A DNA stretch of 64,000 nt from Iodobacter sp. (GTDB lineage Bacteria; Pseudomonadota; Gammaproteobacteria; Burkholderiales; Chitinibacteraceae). Position numbers and translations under genes: made by a program. Position 1 is the first letter of the stretch, and every line of letters begins with the position of its first letter. The stretch is taken from contig NZ_JANXSO010000150.1 in assembly GCF_025352645.1 (NCBI RefSeq), forward strand, positions 1 through 64,000, written 5' to 3'. This document shows positions 1-9,858 of this stretch, one piece after another. The notes below the pieces were generated by a model, which did not search any database, was not told the origin of the DNA, and saw only the letters and a list, made by a program, of their open reading frames with translations.

Positions 1-3000
1 CCAAATTAGGCAGCATGGTTAATACCCGCCCCTGCAGGCCCAATTGCATACTTTGCACTTTAGGCCCGGCCTGCTGGCTGGTTTGCGCCATTTTGGCGGC
101 CTGCGCGTCTTTAAGCTGCACTTTGGCAGTGTCGCTCATTTGTGCCTGATCGACCGTGGCCTGTGCTTGCTGCTGATTGGCAAGCAGTGCCGTGCTTTGC
201 ACTGAAACAGGGCCCATCGCAGCCAGTTGCTCGGCAGTTGGTGCGTTGTTTTCTGCAGCAAACCTAGCACGCTTTGCATCCGACATCTGCGCCTGCTCGG
301 CTGCAGTTTGGGCCATCCCTTTAGCGCCACTCAGTGTGGCCTGCTCAGCCTGCTGCATTTGTGCCGATGACTGCTGCACCAGCGAAGCCACATTCGCCCC
401 GTTTAATTGCGCGTGGCTAATATCGGCCATCTGCGCCTGATTTGCCTGCTGGCGGGCAGCGTCTACCACTTGGCCGCTCTGCTGCTGGCTAGCAGCAGAG
501 CTTGCCGATTTATCAGCCGCATGCTTGCCTGCATCAACTAGGCCCAGCTTGTCTTTTACAATACCCGCGCCTGAAAGCCCTTCATAAGTGACGGTCATTA
601 AGGGGATAGATACGGTTTGGGGCGGCAGGGTCAGTGCTTGCCAGTTACCGCCATTTACCCCCACCGAGCCGGTCAGCTCTTCGGTGCGAGTGCCCTGCTG
701 TTTGCTGACATTATTGATATTTTTTACATCGCCCAGCAGCAGGCCACCTGCCACCAAAGCACTATCTTGGTTATTAATGGCCGAACCAAGCAAAGTCATA
801 TTGCCACCGGCAATAATTTTGCCGGGCGCAGATTTTTCTACCGTGCTTTGGGTGACTGTTTTGGAGTCGAAGCGGTAGGTATTCCAATTGCCATAGGTAC
901 GGGAATCGAGGTCGGCGTTGAATGCTTGTAGCTTAGCCGTAAGGGCAGACTCATCTTGAGGGTTAACACCAAACTTAGCCCATACTGGATCTGAAGCCTC
1001 GTAGCTAAAGCTACTACCCGGTTCACAATTTGAATTGGCCGAGCAATGTCTTGGGATAAAGTAAGGTACGCTATATGCCTGAAATCCAAAAATATCTTCT
1101 GGATAAACAGCACTAGGTTTTACCAAACCACCCTTTCCAAAATAAACACTAGAAGCACTTTCACGAAAGAAAATTTCCCCTCTGTACTTTAATACACCTT
1201 CATCATACCTTTTCCCAGACCCATCAATAATTTCAACCTGATTAAATGCTACTTTTTCACTCGTCGTTTTTTGCTTTATATCCAAATAAATATTTTTATT
1301 CTCAACCGTATTAGCTGAAATCAAAAGATTATTAGCAATATCAATTCGGCTGGATTCATTATTCAGCACGCCCATCTGGCCTTGGGCGTTGCCTGCGGCA
1401 TCTAAGCCACCACCAATCGATGCATTCCCTAGGCTAAAGATCAGCGCGCCATCCTGATTGCCCGTGGCATTAATATTATTTAATGTTGCAGCGCCCAGCT
1501 GTAGATCTGCACGCGCAGCAATCACGCCTGTATCACGGTTATTAATTGTGTTTGCGCCAATAGATAGCTTATCGCCGTAAATGCGGCTGGTGTTATTAAT
1601 TGTGCCCGCATCAATACGCACTGCCGAGCCATCAATTAAGCCATCCCCGCTATTATCCAGCTGGCCACTTGCATTGATGCGGGTAGTTTCTAAGCTGCTG
1701 ATTTCACCACGATTATCCAGATTACCCGTGGCAATCGTGGTTTGGTGATTACTAATTAATTTGCCCTGATTCACTAAATGAGTGCTGCTTAAGGATAAAT
1801 CACCTTTGGCTTGTAATACGCCCTGATGCGTGTAATCACCATTAATTGTCAGTGATAAATCAGCGCCCACTGCAATACTGCCGTCCAGATTATCGAGGCT
1901 ATTGCTATTGATATTTGCGCCTGCACTGGTTTCAACAATACCTTTGCCATTATTAAACTGCGTAACAGCCAATGCCAGATTACCAGCGTCAATCCGGCCA
2001 TTTTTATTATCTAATGCGGAGGCCTTAATTGTTGCTGTACCGCCAATATTTAACCTTCCTTGGTTTGCAAACGCCCCAGATAGATTAATATCCGCGTTAC
2101 CCAAAGCCGTTAAAGCGCCTTGAGTGTTATTCAGGCTTTGTGCCTTAATATTCAGTGCCGATTTACTTTCCAGCAAACCTAATAAATTATTAAAATCTCC
2201 GCTCAGATTGATATTCTGGCTTTGGCCGCTAAATATATAACCTGCGGTATTCACTAAGCTGGCGGCATCCAATTGCAGATTACCCCCAGCAATCAGCCCT
2301 TGCTTTCCACGCAAATCGGCTTGATCGAAATGACTTTGAGTGTTGATAAAGTCATGACCCTGAGTATTGATTGTGATGTTCGATCCAGCCTGAATCAGCC
2401 CACTTTGGTTTAATACGCGACCAGTGTTTGCGCTGATACTCTCCACCGCAATGATCTGGCCTTGGCTATTATCCAAGTCTGCCGTATTGAGCTGGATATT
2501 TTTTGCTGCTAATAGGCCGGTCTGGCTATTATTCAACGTGCCGGTCTGTATTTTTAGCAAGCCCGTATCTGCTTGAATCTTGCCATTCTGATTGTTTAAA
2601 TTATGGCTGCTTAAATCAATATCACCCGTGGTAGAGGCAATCACACCGCCACTGTTTAATAATCCATGCGCAATAAGCGCCAGCTGATCTTTAGCGAGGA
2701 TACGGCCATTGCTATTATCCAGCGCGGCGCTGCTTAAATTGAGCGCGCCATTTTTAGCTAATAGCGATCCGCCTGTATTACTCAGCGCATAGCCTTGGGT
2801 ATTGATCGCTAATGATGTTTCACTACTGATCTCCCCCCCATCATTTTTAATGACTTGAGACAGGAGCGTAGTGCCTGCTGCACTGCTAATTAACCCGCCT
2901 TGATTATTTAAATCTGCACTTGTAATCGCGGCGCGGCCTGCTGTACTGGCGATTTTTCCTTGCTTGTTATCAAGTGCACCAGTTTGCAGGTTTACATTTT

Positions 3001-6000
3001 GCCCAGCCAATAAGTTGCCGCCTTGATTGCTCAGGCTTTGGCTGCTGATATCGAGTTGCTGCTGGCTTTGAATACTGCCCTTATTGTTATCAAGGCTATT
3101 TTTTGCTTTTAATTCCAGAGCTGCGGCTTGAATCTGGCCGGATTGATTTTGCACATTATCGGCATTAATTGTCAGTGCACTTTGGCTTTGCAACTGGCCA
3201 GACTGGTTATTCAGCAGGCCGGTATTCAGCGTTTGCGCTGCTTTGCTGTAAATTTGCCCGCTGCTATTGTCCAGCTCGCCGGTGTTTACCGTGAGCGTGC
3301 CGCCAGAGATTAAGCCGCCATCGGCTGCGCTATGGGTGTTTTGGAGTTTTGCAACATCCAGCTGGGCGGTTTTGCCCGCTTGAATTAAGCCTGCATCGCT
3401 GATGAGATTGCCCGCGTTAATCTTTAGCGCGTCTTGCGCAATCAACTGGCCACGGCTGTTGTCGACATTGGCCGCGTTTAAGCCAATATTTTGCCCGGCA
3501 AGTAGGCCGTGATTATCCAGTTGCCCGCTCTGAATATCCAGCGCCAGCTTGGCTTGCAGCTTGCCTGTGTTATTTAAAACCTGGCCGTGGGTATCCACGC
3601 TGGCATTGCCTTCTACCGAGGCAATCGTGCCGCTGCTGCGAACCGCCTGGCTGCTGATGTGTAAATCTTGCTGCGCCAGAATGCGGCCATCGGCATTGGC
3701 TAGTTCACCTGTTGCCAGCTGCATTTTGCCGTTGGAGAGCACCGCCCCGCCGTTGCTAAATACTTGGCCGTGCGTGTCGATAGCCAAATCCGCTGCGCTG
3801 TTGATTTCACCCGCTTTATTGCTCAGCGCTTGGCTGCTGATTTGTGTGCCGGTGTCGCCGCTGATTAAACCTGCATCGTTGTTTAATGCGGCGCTTCTGA
3901 GCGTAGTTTGGCCTGCAGTGCTGGCGATTTTTCCTTGGCTGTTATCTAGCGCACCGGTTTGCAGATTAAGGTTTTGCCCTGCCAATAAGTTGCCGCCCTG
4001 ATTACTCAGGCTTTGGCTGCTGATATCCAGCTGCTGCTGGCTTTGAATACTGCCCTTGGTGTTATCAAGACCATGTTTTGCTTTTAATTCCAGCGCTGCG
4101 GCTTGAATCTGGCCGGATTGATTGCGCACATCATCAGCGTTAATCGTCAGTGCGCCCTGGCTTTGCAGCTGGCCAGCCTGGTTATTCAGCAGCGTGGTAT
4201 TCAGCGTTTGCGCTGCTTTGCTGTAAATTTGCCCGCTGCTATTGTCCAGCTCGCCCGTGTTTACCGTGAGCGTGCCGCCAGAGATTAAGCCGCCATCGGC
4301 TGCGCTATGGGTGTTCTGGAGTTTTGCTACATCTAGCTGGGCGGTTTTGCCCGCTTGAATTAAGCCTGCATCGCTGATCAGCAAACCGGCTTTAATGGCA
4401 AGTACGTCTTGCGCAATCAGCTGGCCGCGGCTGTTATCAATATTGGCCGTATTCAAGCCAATATTTTGCCCAGCGAGTAAACCGTGGTTATCTAGTGCCC
4501 CGCTCTGAATATCCAGCGCCAGCTTGGCTTGCAGTTTGCCTGTGTTACTTAAAGCTTGACCATGCGTATCCACGCTGGCACTGCCTTCTACCGAGGCAAT
4601 CGTGCCGCTGCTGCTGATCGCCTGGCTGCTGATGTGTAAATCTTGCTGCGCCAGAATGCGGCCATCGGCGTTGGCTAGTTCACCTGTTGCCAGCTGCATT
4701 TTGCCGTTGGAGAGCACAGCACCGCCGTTGCTAAATACTTGGCCGTGCGTGTCGATATTCAAATCGGCCGCGCTATTGATTTCACCCGCTTTATTGCTCA
4801 GTGCTTGGCTGCTGATTTGAGTGCCGGTGGCGCCGCTAATTAAACCTGCATCGTTGTTTAATGCGGCACTGGTCAACTTAGTTTGGCCTGCGGTGCTGGC
4901 GATTTTGCCTTGGCTGTTATCCAGTGCACCTGTTTGCAGGCTTACATTTTTCCCAGCCAATAAGCTGCCGCCTTGATTACTCAAGCTTTGGCTACTGATA
5001 TCAAGCTGCTGCTGGCTCTGGATACTGCCCTTGTTGTTATCAACCGTATTTTTTGCAGCCAGTACCAGCGTTGCAGCTTGAATCTGGCCAGATTGATTAA
5101 GCACATTATCGGCATTGATCGTTAGTAGCCCTTGGCTTTGCAACTGACCGGACTGGTTATTCAGCAAGCTAGCATTCAGCGTTTGCGCCGCTTTGCTGTA
5201 AATCTGCCCGCTGCTATTGTCCAGCTCGCTAGCGTTTACCGTGAGCGTGCCGCCGACGATCACGCCGCCTTCTTTGCTGCTATGGGTGTTTTGTAACTTG
5301 CCGACATCCAGCTGAGCATTAGCCCCCGCTTGAATCAAGCCTGCATCGCTCAGTAATTCACCAGCGTTGATTTTGAGTGCATCAAGCGCAATCAGTTGGC
5401 CCTGGCTGTTGTCGATGTTTTGGCTATTGATGGTCAATATTTGGCCTGCCAGCAGGCCGTGGTTATCCAGCTTGCCACTTTCTAAATCTAAAACTTGCCT
5501 AGCTTGCAACTTGCCATCTTGATTACTTAAAGCATTGCCGTGCGTATCAATGCGCATTGCGCCTTCTACCGACGCAATCGTGCCTTGGGTATTGCTGATC
5601 TCTTGGCTATTAAGCTGCAAGTTTTGCTGCGCCTGAATGCGGCCCTGTGCATTATCCAGAGCGGCGATATCGAGCTGCATTTTCCCTTGCGCCAAAATAC
5701 TGCCAGCCATATTGCTCAGCGCCTGCCCGTGAGTATTTAGGCTAACGTCGGCGGCGCTGCTGATTTCCCCGCCCTTATTGCTCACAGCCTGGCTGCTAAT
5801 GACTGTACCGGTGGCGCTACTAATCAGCCCCTTATCATTACTTAGCGCATCAGCATTCAGCGTGACTTTGCCTGCGGTACTGGCGATTTTCCCTTGGCTG
5901 TTATCAAACGCGGCGGTGTTTAAAAGCAGATTCTGCCCAGATAAAACGCTGCCTCCCTGATTGAGCAGCTGCTGGCTTTCAATTTGCAGCTTTTGCACGC

Positions 6001-9000
6001 CTTGCAAAGTGCCAAGGCGATTGTCCAACTGGTTGGGTGTTTTAATCGTCAGATCATCCGCCTGAATACGGCCAGACTGGTTATCTATTTTTTGCGCATT
6101 TAATGTAAGGGCAGATTGGCTTTGTAGCTGGCCATCCTGATTATTCAGCTGCTGCACATTTAAGACTTGCGCCAGATTGCTATGAATAAGGCCGCTGCGA
6201 TTATCCAGATCGTCCGCATTCAGCGTCAGCTGGCCACCCACCAACACGCCGCCTTCTTTACCGCTGTGGGTATTGGTGAAGTTTTGCATATCAAGCTGCG
6301 CATTGCCGCCCGCTTGAATCAGGCCAGCATCACTGAGCACATCACCCGCTTTAATTTTCAAAGCATCTTGGGCGATTAACTGGCCATGGCTGTTATCCAC
6401 GGCAAGGCTATCTATGGCGATGCTAGAGCCTGCCAGCAGGCCCTGATTCAGTAGCTTAGCGACGCGCACATCCAGTAATTGCTTGGCTTGCAGCTTGCCA
6501 GTGTTGCTTAAAACTTGTCCATGCGTATCAAGGCTTAATACCCCTTCTACCGATGCAATCGTGCCCTGTGCATTGCTTAGTGCGGCGCTATCAATCTGCA
6601 TATTTTGCTGAGCAAGCACGCGGCCCTGTGCGTTATCCAGTGTGCCCGTTGCCAGCTGCATCTTGCCTTGCGCCAGCATACTGCCGCCCATATTGCTTAA
6701 CTTTTGGCCGTGCGTATCGATATTTAGATCGGCCGTGCTGCTGATTTCCCCGCCCTGATTGCTCAGCGCTTGGCTGCTTACTACCGTGCCTGTGGCGCTA
6801 GTGATTAAGCCTTGCTCATTATTAATTGCGGCGGTATTAAGCGTTGTTTTAGCGCCAGCACTGGCGATTTTTCCTTGGCTGTTATCCAAAGCAGCCGTTT
6901 TTATTTGCAGCGCTTGCCCAGCCAGCAGGCTGCCTTTTTGATTGTTTAAATCGCTACTGGCAATGTCTAATCGCTGCTGACTTTGAATCAAGCCGCTGCT
7001 GTTATCAATGGCGTTTTTGGCGTGCAGGGTAAGCGCTGCAGCTTGAATTCGCCCGCCTTGATTGGCAACTGCATCGGCAGCAATCGTCAAATCTGTCTGG
7101 CTTTGCAGCTGCCCATCCTGATTATTCAACTGCTGTACATTCAAGCTTTGTGCTTGATTGCTATGGATAAAGCCGCTGTTATTGTTCAGCTCGCTGGCAT
7201 TAATGGCCAAGCTAGCACCCACAATCAAGCCACCGTCTTTTTTACTATGGGTATTTTGAAGTTTGTCCAGATCAAGCAGTGCATTGCCACCGGCTTGAAT
7301 CAAGCCTGCATCGCTAACTAAATCTTTTGCTTTAATCTGCAAGCCATCTTGTGCGATCAGCCTGCCTTGGCTGTTATCGATATTGGCCGCACTAATATCC
7401 AACGTTTGCCCAGCCAACAGGCCGTGATTATCCAGCTTGCCGCTACTTAAAGTGAGCGCTTGTTTGGCTTGCAATAGGCCGGTATTACTTAAGGTTTGGC
7501 CGTGGGTATCAACCGCAAGCGCGCCCTCTACTGTGGCCAGCGTACCCTGGGTATTGCTCAGTCCTTGTGTATTTAATTGCAGATCATGCTGCGCAATAAT
7601 ACGGCCCTGTGCATTATCCAAGGCCGCCGTTTTAAGCTGCATTGTGTCTTGGGCAAGGATGGCACCGCCCAGATTGCTAAGATCCTTAGCATCAATATTT
7701 AAATTGGCAGCGCTGCTGATTTCGCCAGCCTGATTACTTAAGGCAAGGCTTTGAACTTGCAAGCCTGTTGCGGCACTAATCAGGCCGGATGTATTGCTTA
7801 AAACACCCGTATCTATCGTTGTTTTCGCCGCAATACTGGCGATTTTGCCCTGCTCATTATTTAGGGATGAGCTGTGCAAAATCAGGGCTTTACCGGCAAG
7901 CAAATTCCCCTGCTTATTTACTAAGGCCTGGCTATTTATTTGCAATTGCTGCTGGCTTTGCACCGAGCCGCCGCTATTATCCAGCAGCCCTTTAGATTGC
8001 AAACTGACATCCAGCGACTGCATATTGCCACTATTAATAATACGGCCCGCACTAAGCTGCAGCTTTTGCTCGCTCAGCCAATCCCCGCCTGTACTGCTGA
8101 TTAAATCACCGACTTCTGCGCTTAATAGATCTTTGCTGGCTATTTTGCTTTGGCTCGTCGTCAAGTTATTAGCCTGAATACTTAAACTGCCTTGGCTAAT
8201 CAGCTGACTATGATCGAGGGAGATGTTGCTAGCGCTTATTTTGCTGGACTGCTGGCTTTGCCATTGGCTGTTCGCCACAGTTAATGGCCCAGTGATCTTG
8301 GCCTCCAGCTTGCCCATACTAGCAAATACGCTGCGATCTGCATTCAAATTAGCGATATTCAATACCGTATCTGCACCGCTACTTAAATGCGTATCTGCAA
8401 GATTAACTTTGCCCGCTTTTAAATCCAGCTTGCCCTGCGCTTGCCATACGCCGCCCTGATCCTGCCATTGCCCTGCCGTAAAGCCCACATTAGCGGCGCT
8501 ATATACAGAGCCACTATTTGAAGCCTCACCAGCAATACTCAGGGTCAGCGGCCCTTGGCCCTGCTGAATAATCGAGCCGGTGTTATTTAAGCTGGCAGCA
8601 TTAAGCAGCAAAGCGCCCGCGCCTATCGTACTCACCGTGCCAGACTGATCGAGCTTGCCAGCGGCCTGCACAGTAAGTACTGCTTCAGATTGCGTTTGCC
8701 CTGTTAATGAAACCTGTTTGCTGCCTGTAATGGATAAATCTTGCTTGGCATAGCTGTCTTTCAGGGTGATATCGCCATTGCTGCTGAGCTGTAAAGTGCC
8801 TGTCAGTGCCGCTATCCGCCCTGTGCTGTTTACCCCTAGGCCCTGCTCGGTGGCGACCAAATACACTTGATTGGCATACATGCCCCCTAGGCTTTTGATA
8901 TCCACCGCAAAACGCGGGGCTTCGCCTGATCCACCCAAGGAAGTGCTTTGCAAAGTGCCATATAAAACCTGATTGGCACCGGTAATACTATTTAAGCTTT

Positions 9001-9760
9001 GCGCCCAAACTTCACCCTCCAAGACCAAGCCGCGCGCCAATAAATCCAGTTGGCTTAATTGGCTGCCATTTAGGCCAGACTGGCCAATAGTGATAACGCC
9101 TTGGCTTACGTTCAGAGAGTGCAATCGCCCTTGCTCAAACTGCGGTGCACCGGTTGTGAGTGTTACGCGATTGGTATTGATAAATCCGCAAGCATCACAA
9201 AGCAAGCCATTTGGGTTAGCAATCACAATATCTGCACGCCGCCCGGCGACTTCCATTGTGCCGCGCAGTTGCGAGGCATTTGTTCCCACCACCTCATTTA
9301 AAATAATTCGGGCAGGGGTAATACCCAGCTGTGGATTCGCCGTAATCCAGCCGCCTAATTGCGTTTGAACATTGCTATTGCTGTTATTTAAAATCAGGCC
9401 ATTTTTATTAACATTAAAATCTTTAAATTGATTATGCGAAACACCGCCCACCGATGGCGGCGCTATATGCACAATCGGCACGCCATTGGCTGCTGCATCT
9501 AGAATCGGCCTAACACCGGCTGGGCCTGCAGGTGTGATGGGTAAATCTTGAGCCTGCACCCCGCCCATCAGCGCCAAAGCAAGCGCCAAACTCGTACGCC
9601 AGCCTTTAAGCAATCCTCCACCTTGCGTAAGCGGTACCGAAGCATTGCCCGCCCCACCTTCACCACTAGCGCACTTTCCCTGACGGTGCGAGGTTTCAGC
9701 AACGGCCATTAATAAGCCACGGTGAGCATTAAAAACAAGGCGGTAACGATTCTGGTTCAT
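1..9760 (-). CDS. Filamentous haemagglutinin-like TpsA exoprotein (partial, runs off left edge)
   Basis: Large secreted adhesin of a two-partner secretion system, exported by Sec and then through the TpsB encoded just upstream. The frame is open from the ATG at 9758-9760 to the window edge (3253 codons, no stop). It begins with an extended signal peptide region (MNQNRYRLVFNAHRGLL) and a hydrophobic stretch ending near residue 70 (LMGGVQA). The TPS/haemagglutination domain follows at about residues 75-330, with an NPNGLLCDACG segment near residue 180 that carries a CxxC. The middle is a beta-helical Leu/Asn/Gly-rich repeat region; the C-terminal part in view (codons about 2890-3253) has FHA motifs such as APGKIIAGGNMTL and then becomes Ala/Gln-rich. 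The piece around 900-1370 is AT-richer than the rest. The C-terminal effector or maturation region is outside the window, so adhesin and contact-dependent toxin cannot be told apart. Confidence 0.93.
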   Translation of the reverse strand, partial: MNQNRYRLVFNAHRGLLMAVAETSHRQGKCASGEGGAGNASVPLTQGGGLLKGWRTSLALALALMGGVQAQDLPITPAGPAGVRPILDAAANGVPIVHIAPPSVGGVSHNQFKDFNVNKNGLILNNSNSNVQTQLGGWITANPQLGITPARIILNEVVGTNASQLRGTMEVAGRRADIVIANPNGLLCDACGFINTNRVTLTTGAPQFEQGRLHSLNVSQGVITIGQSGLNGSQLSQLDLLARGLVLEGEVWAQSLNSITGANQVLYGTLQSTSLGGSGEAPRFAVDIKSLGGMYANQVYLVATEQGLGVNSTGRIAALTGTLQLSSNGDITLKDSYAKQDLSITGSKQVSLTGQTQSEAVLTVQAAGKLDQSGTVSTIGAGALLLNAASLNNTGSIIQQGQGPLTLSIAGEASNSGSVYSAANVGFTAGQWQDQGGVWQAQGKLDLKAGKVNLADTHLSSGADTVLNIANLNADRSVFASMGKLEAKITGPLTVANSQWQSQQSSKISASNISLDHSQLISQGSLSIQANNLTTSQSKIASKDLLSAEVGDLISSTGGDWLSEQKLQLSAGRIINSGNMQSLDVSLQSKGLLDNSGGSVQSQQQLQINSQALVNKQGNLLAGKALILHSSSLNNEQGKIASIAAKTTIDTGVLSNTSGLISAATGLQVQSLALSNQAGEISSAANLNIDAKDLSNLGGAILAQDTMQLKTAALDNAQGRIIAQHDLQLNTQGLSNTQGTLATVEGALAVDTHGQTLSNTGLLQAKQALTLSSGKLDNHGLLAGQTLDISAANIDNSQGRLIAQDGLQIKAKDLVSDAGLIQAGGNALLDLDKLQNTHSKKDGGLIVGASLAINASELNNNSGFIHSNQAQSLNVQQLNNQDGQLQSQTDLTIAADAVANQGGRIQAAALTLHAKNAIDNSSGLIQSQQRLDIASSDLNNQKGSLLAGQALQIKTAALDNSQGKIASAGAKTTLNTAAINNEQGLITSATGTVVSSQALSNQGGEISSTADLNIDTHGQKLSNMGGSMLAQGKMQLATGTLDNAQGRVLAQQNMQIDSAALSNAQGTIASVEGVLSLDTHGQVLSNTGKLQAKQLLDVRVAKLLNQGLLAGSSIAIDSLAVDNSHGQLIAQDALKIKAGDVLSDAGLIQAGGNAQLDMQNFTNTHSGKEGGVLVGGQLTLNADDLDNRSGLIHSNLAQVLNVQQLNNQDGQLQSQSALTLNAQKIDNQSGRIQADDLTIKTPNQLDNRLGTLQGVQKLQIESQQLLNQGGSVLSGQNLLLNTAAFDNSQGKIASTAGKVTLNADALSNDKGLISSATGTVISSQAVSNKGGEISSAADVSLNTHGQALSNMAGSILAQGKMQLDIAALDNAQGRIQAQQNLQLNSQEISNTQGTIASVEGAMRIDTHGNALSNQDGKLQARQVLDLESGKLDNHGLLAGQILTINSQNIDNSQGQLIALDALKINAGELLSDAGLIQAGANAQLDVGKLQNTHSSKEGGVIVGGTLTVNASELDNSSGQIYSKAAQTLNASLLNNQSGQLQSQGLLTINADNVLNQSGQIQAATLVLAAKNTVDNNKGSIQSQQQLDISSQSLSNQGGSLLAGKNVSLQTGALDNSQGKIASTAGQTKLTSAALNNDAGLISGATGTQISSQALSNKAGEINSAADLNIDTHGQVFSNGGAVLSNGKMQLATGELANADGRILAQQDLHISSQAISSSGTIASVEGSASVDTHGQALSNTGKLQAKLALDIQSGALDNHGLLAGQNIGLNTANIDNSRGQLIAQDVLAIKAGLLISDAGLIQAGKTAQLDVAKLQNTHSAADGGLISGGTLTVNTGELDNSSGQIYSKAAQTLNTTLLNNQAGQLQSQGALTINADDVRNQSGQIQAAALELKAKHGLDNTKGSIQSQQQLDISSQSLSNQGGNLLAGQNLNLQTGALDNSQGKIASTAGQTTLRSAALNNDAGLISGDTGTQISSQALSNKAGEINSAADLAIDTHGQVFSNGGAVLSNGKMQLATGELANADGRILAQQDLHISSQAVRSSGTIASVEGNASVDTHGQVLNNTGKLQAKLALDIQSGQLDNHGLLAGQNIGLNAANVDNSRGQLIAQDALKINAGNLISDAGLIQAGKTAQLDVAKLQNTHSAADGGLISGGTLTVNTGELDNSSGQIYSKAAQTLNTGLLNNQSGQLQSQSALTINADNVQNQSGQIQAAALELKAKNSLDNNKGSIQSQQQLDISSQSLSNQGGNLLAGQNVNLQTGALDNKQGKIASTAGRAAITSADLNNQGGLISSAAGTTLLSQVIKNDGGEISSETSLAINTQGYALSNTGGSLLAKNGALNLSSAALDNSNGRILAKDQLALIAHGLLNSGGVIASTTGDIDLSSHNLNNQNGKIQADTGLLKIQTGTLNNSQTGLLAAKNIQLNTADLDNSQGQIIAVESISANTGRVLNQSGLIQAGSNITINTQGHDFINTQSHFDQADLRGKQGLIAGGNLQLDAASLVNTAGYIFSGQSQNINLSGDFNNLLGLLESKSALNIKAQSLNNTQGALTALGNADINLSGAFANQGRLNIGGTATIKASALDNKNGRIDAGNLALAVTQFNNGKGIVETSAGANINSNSLDNLDGSIAVGADLSLTINGDYTHQGVLQAKGDLSLSSTHLVNQGKLISNHQTTIATGNLDNRGEISSLETTRINASGQLDNSGDGLIDGSAVRIDAGTINNTSRIYGDKLSIGANTINNRDTGVIAARADLQLGAATLNNINATGNQDGALIFSLGNASIGGGLDAAGNAQGQMGVLNNESSRIDIANNLLISANTVENKNIYLDIKQKTTSEKVAFNQVEIIDGSGKRYDEGVLKYRGEIFFRESASSVYFGKGGLVKPSAVYPEDIFGFQAYSVPYFIPRHCSANSNCEPGSSFSYEASDPVWAKFGVNPQDESALTAKLQAFNADLDSRTYGNWNTYRFDSKTVTQSTVEKSAPGKIIAGGNMTLLGSAINNQDSALVAGGLLLGDVKNINNVSKQQGTRTEELTGSVGVNGGNWQALTLPPQTVSIPLMTVTYEGLSGAGIVKDKLGLVDAGKHAADKSASSAASQQQSGQVVDAARQQANQAQMADISHAQLNGANVASLVQQSSAQMQQAEQATLSGAKGMAQTAAEQAQMSDAKRARFAAENNAPTAEQLAAMGPVSVQSTALLANQQQAQATVDQAQMSDTAKVQLKDAQAAKMAQTSQQAGPKVQSMQLGLQGRVLTMLPNL
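2650..8000 (-). repeat. ~975-bp (325-residue) super-repeats inside TpsA
   Basis: The same anchor (QGGNLLAG-type segment) recurs at about 3017, 3992, 4967, 5951, 6932 and 7907, that is at spacings of 975, 975, 984, 981 and about 975 bp. The first two units are nearly identical in DNA over hundreds of bases; later ones diverge. All spacings I checked keep the frame. Outer limits are approximate. This is nested above the ordinary ~20-residue FHA beta-helix repeats and points to recent in-frame tandem duplication. Confidence 0.85.
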
Positions 9761-9858
9761 GGTGTAGGGCTCAAAATTAAAATGCTTTAGACGCCACAGG
9801 CAACAGGCGTGGCACTGACACGCCCGCTATTCACAGGCTTGTATTCAAACAGAGGAAA

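Noticed and set aside
3128..8459. Many plus-strand open frames of 60-150 codons within the tpsA region, some nearly duplicated
   Set aside because: They are antisense shadows of the long open minus-strand FHA frame; their similarity to one another only reflects the repeats in tpsA.
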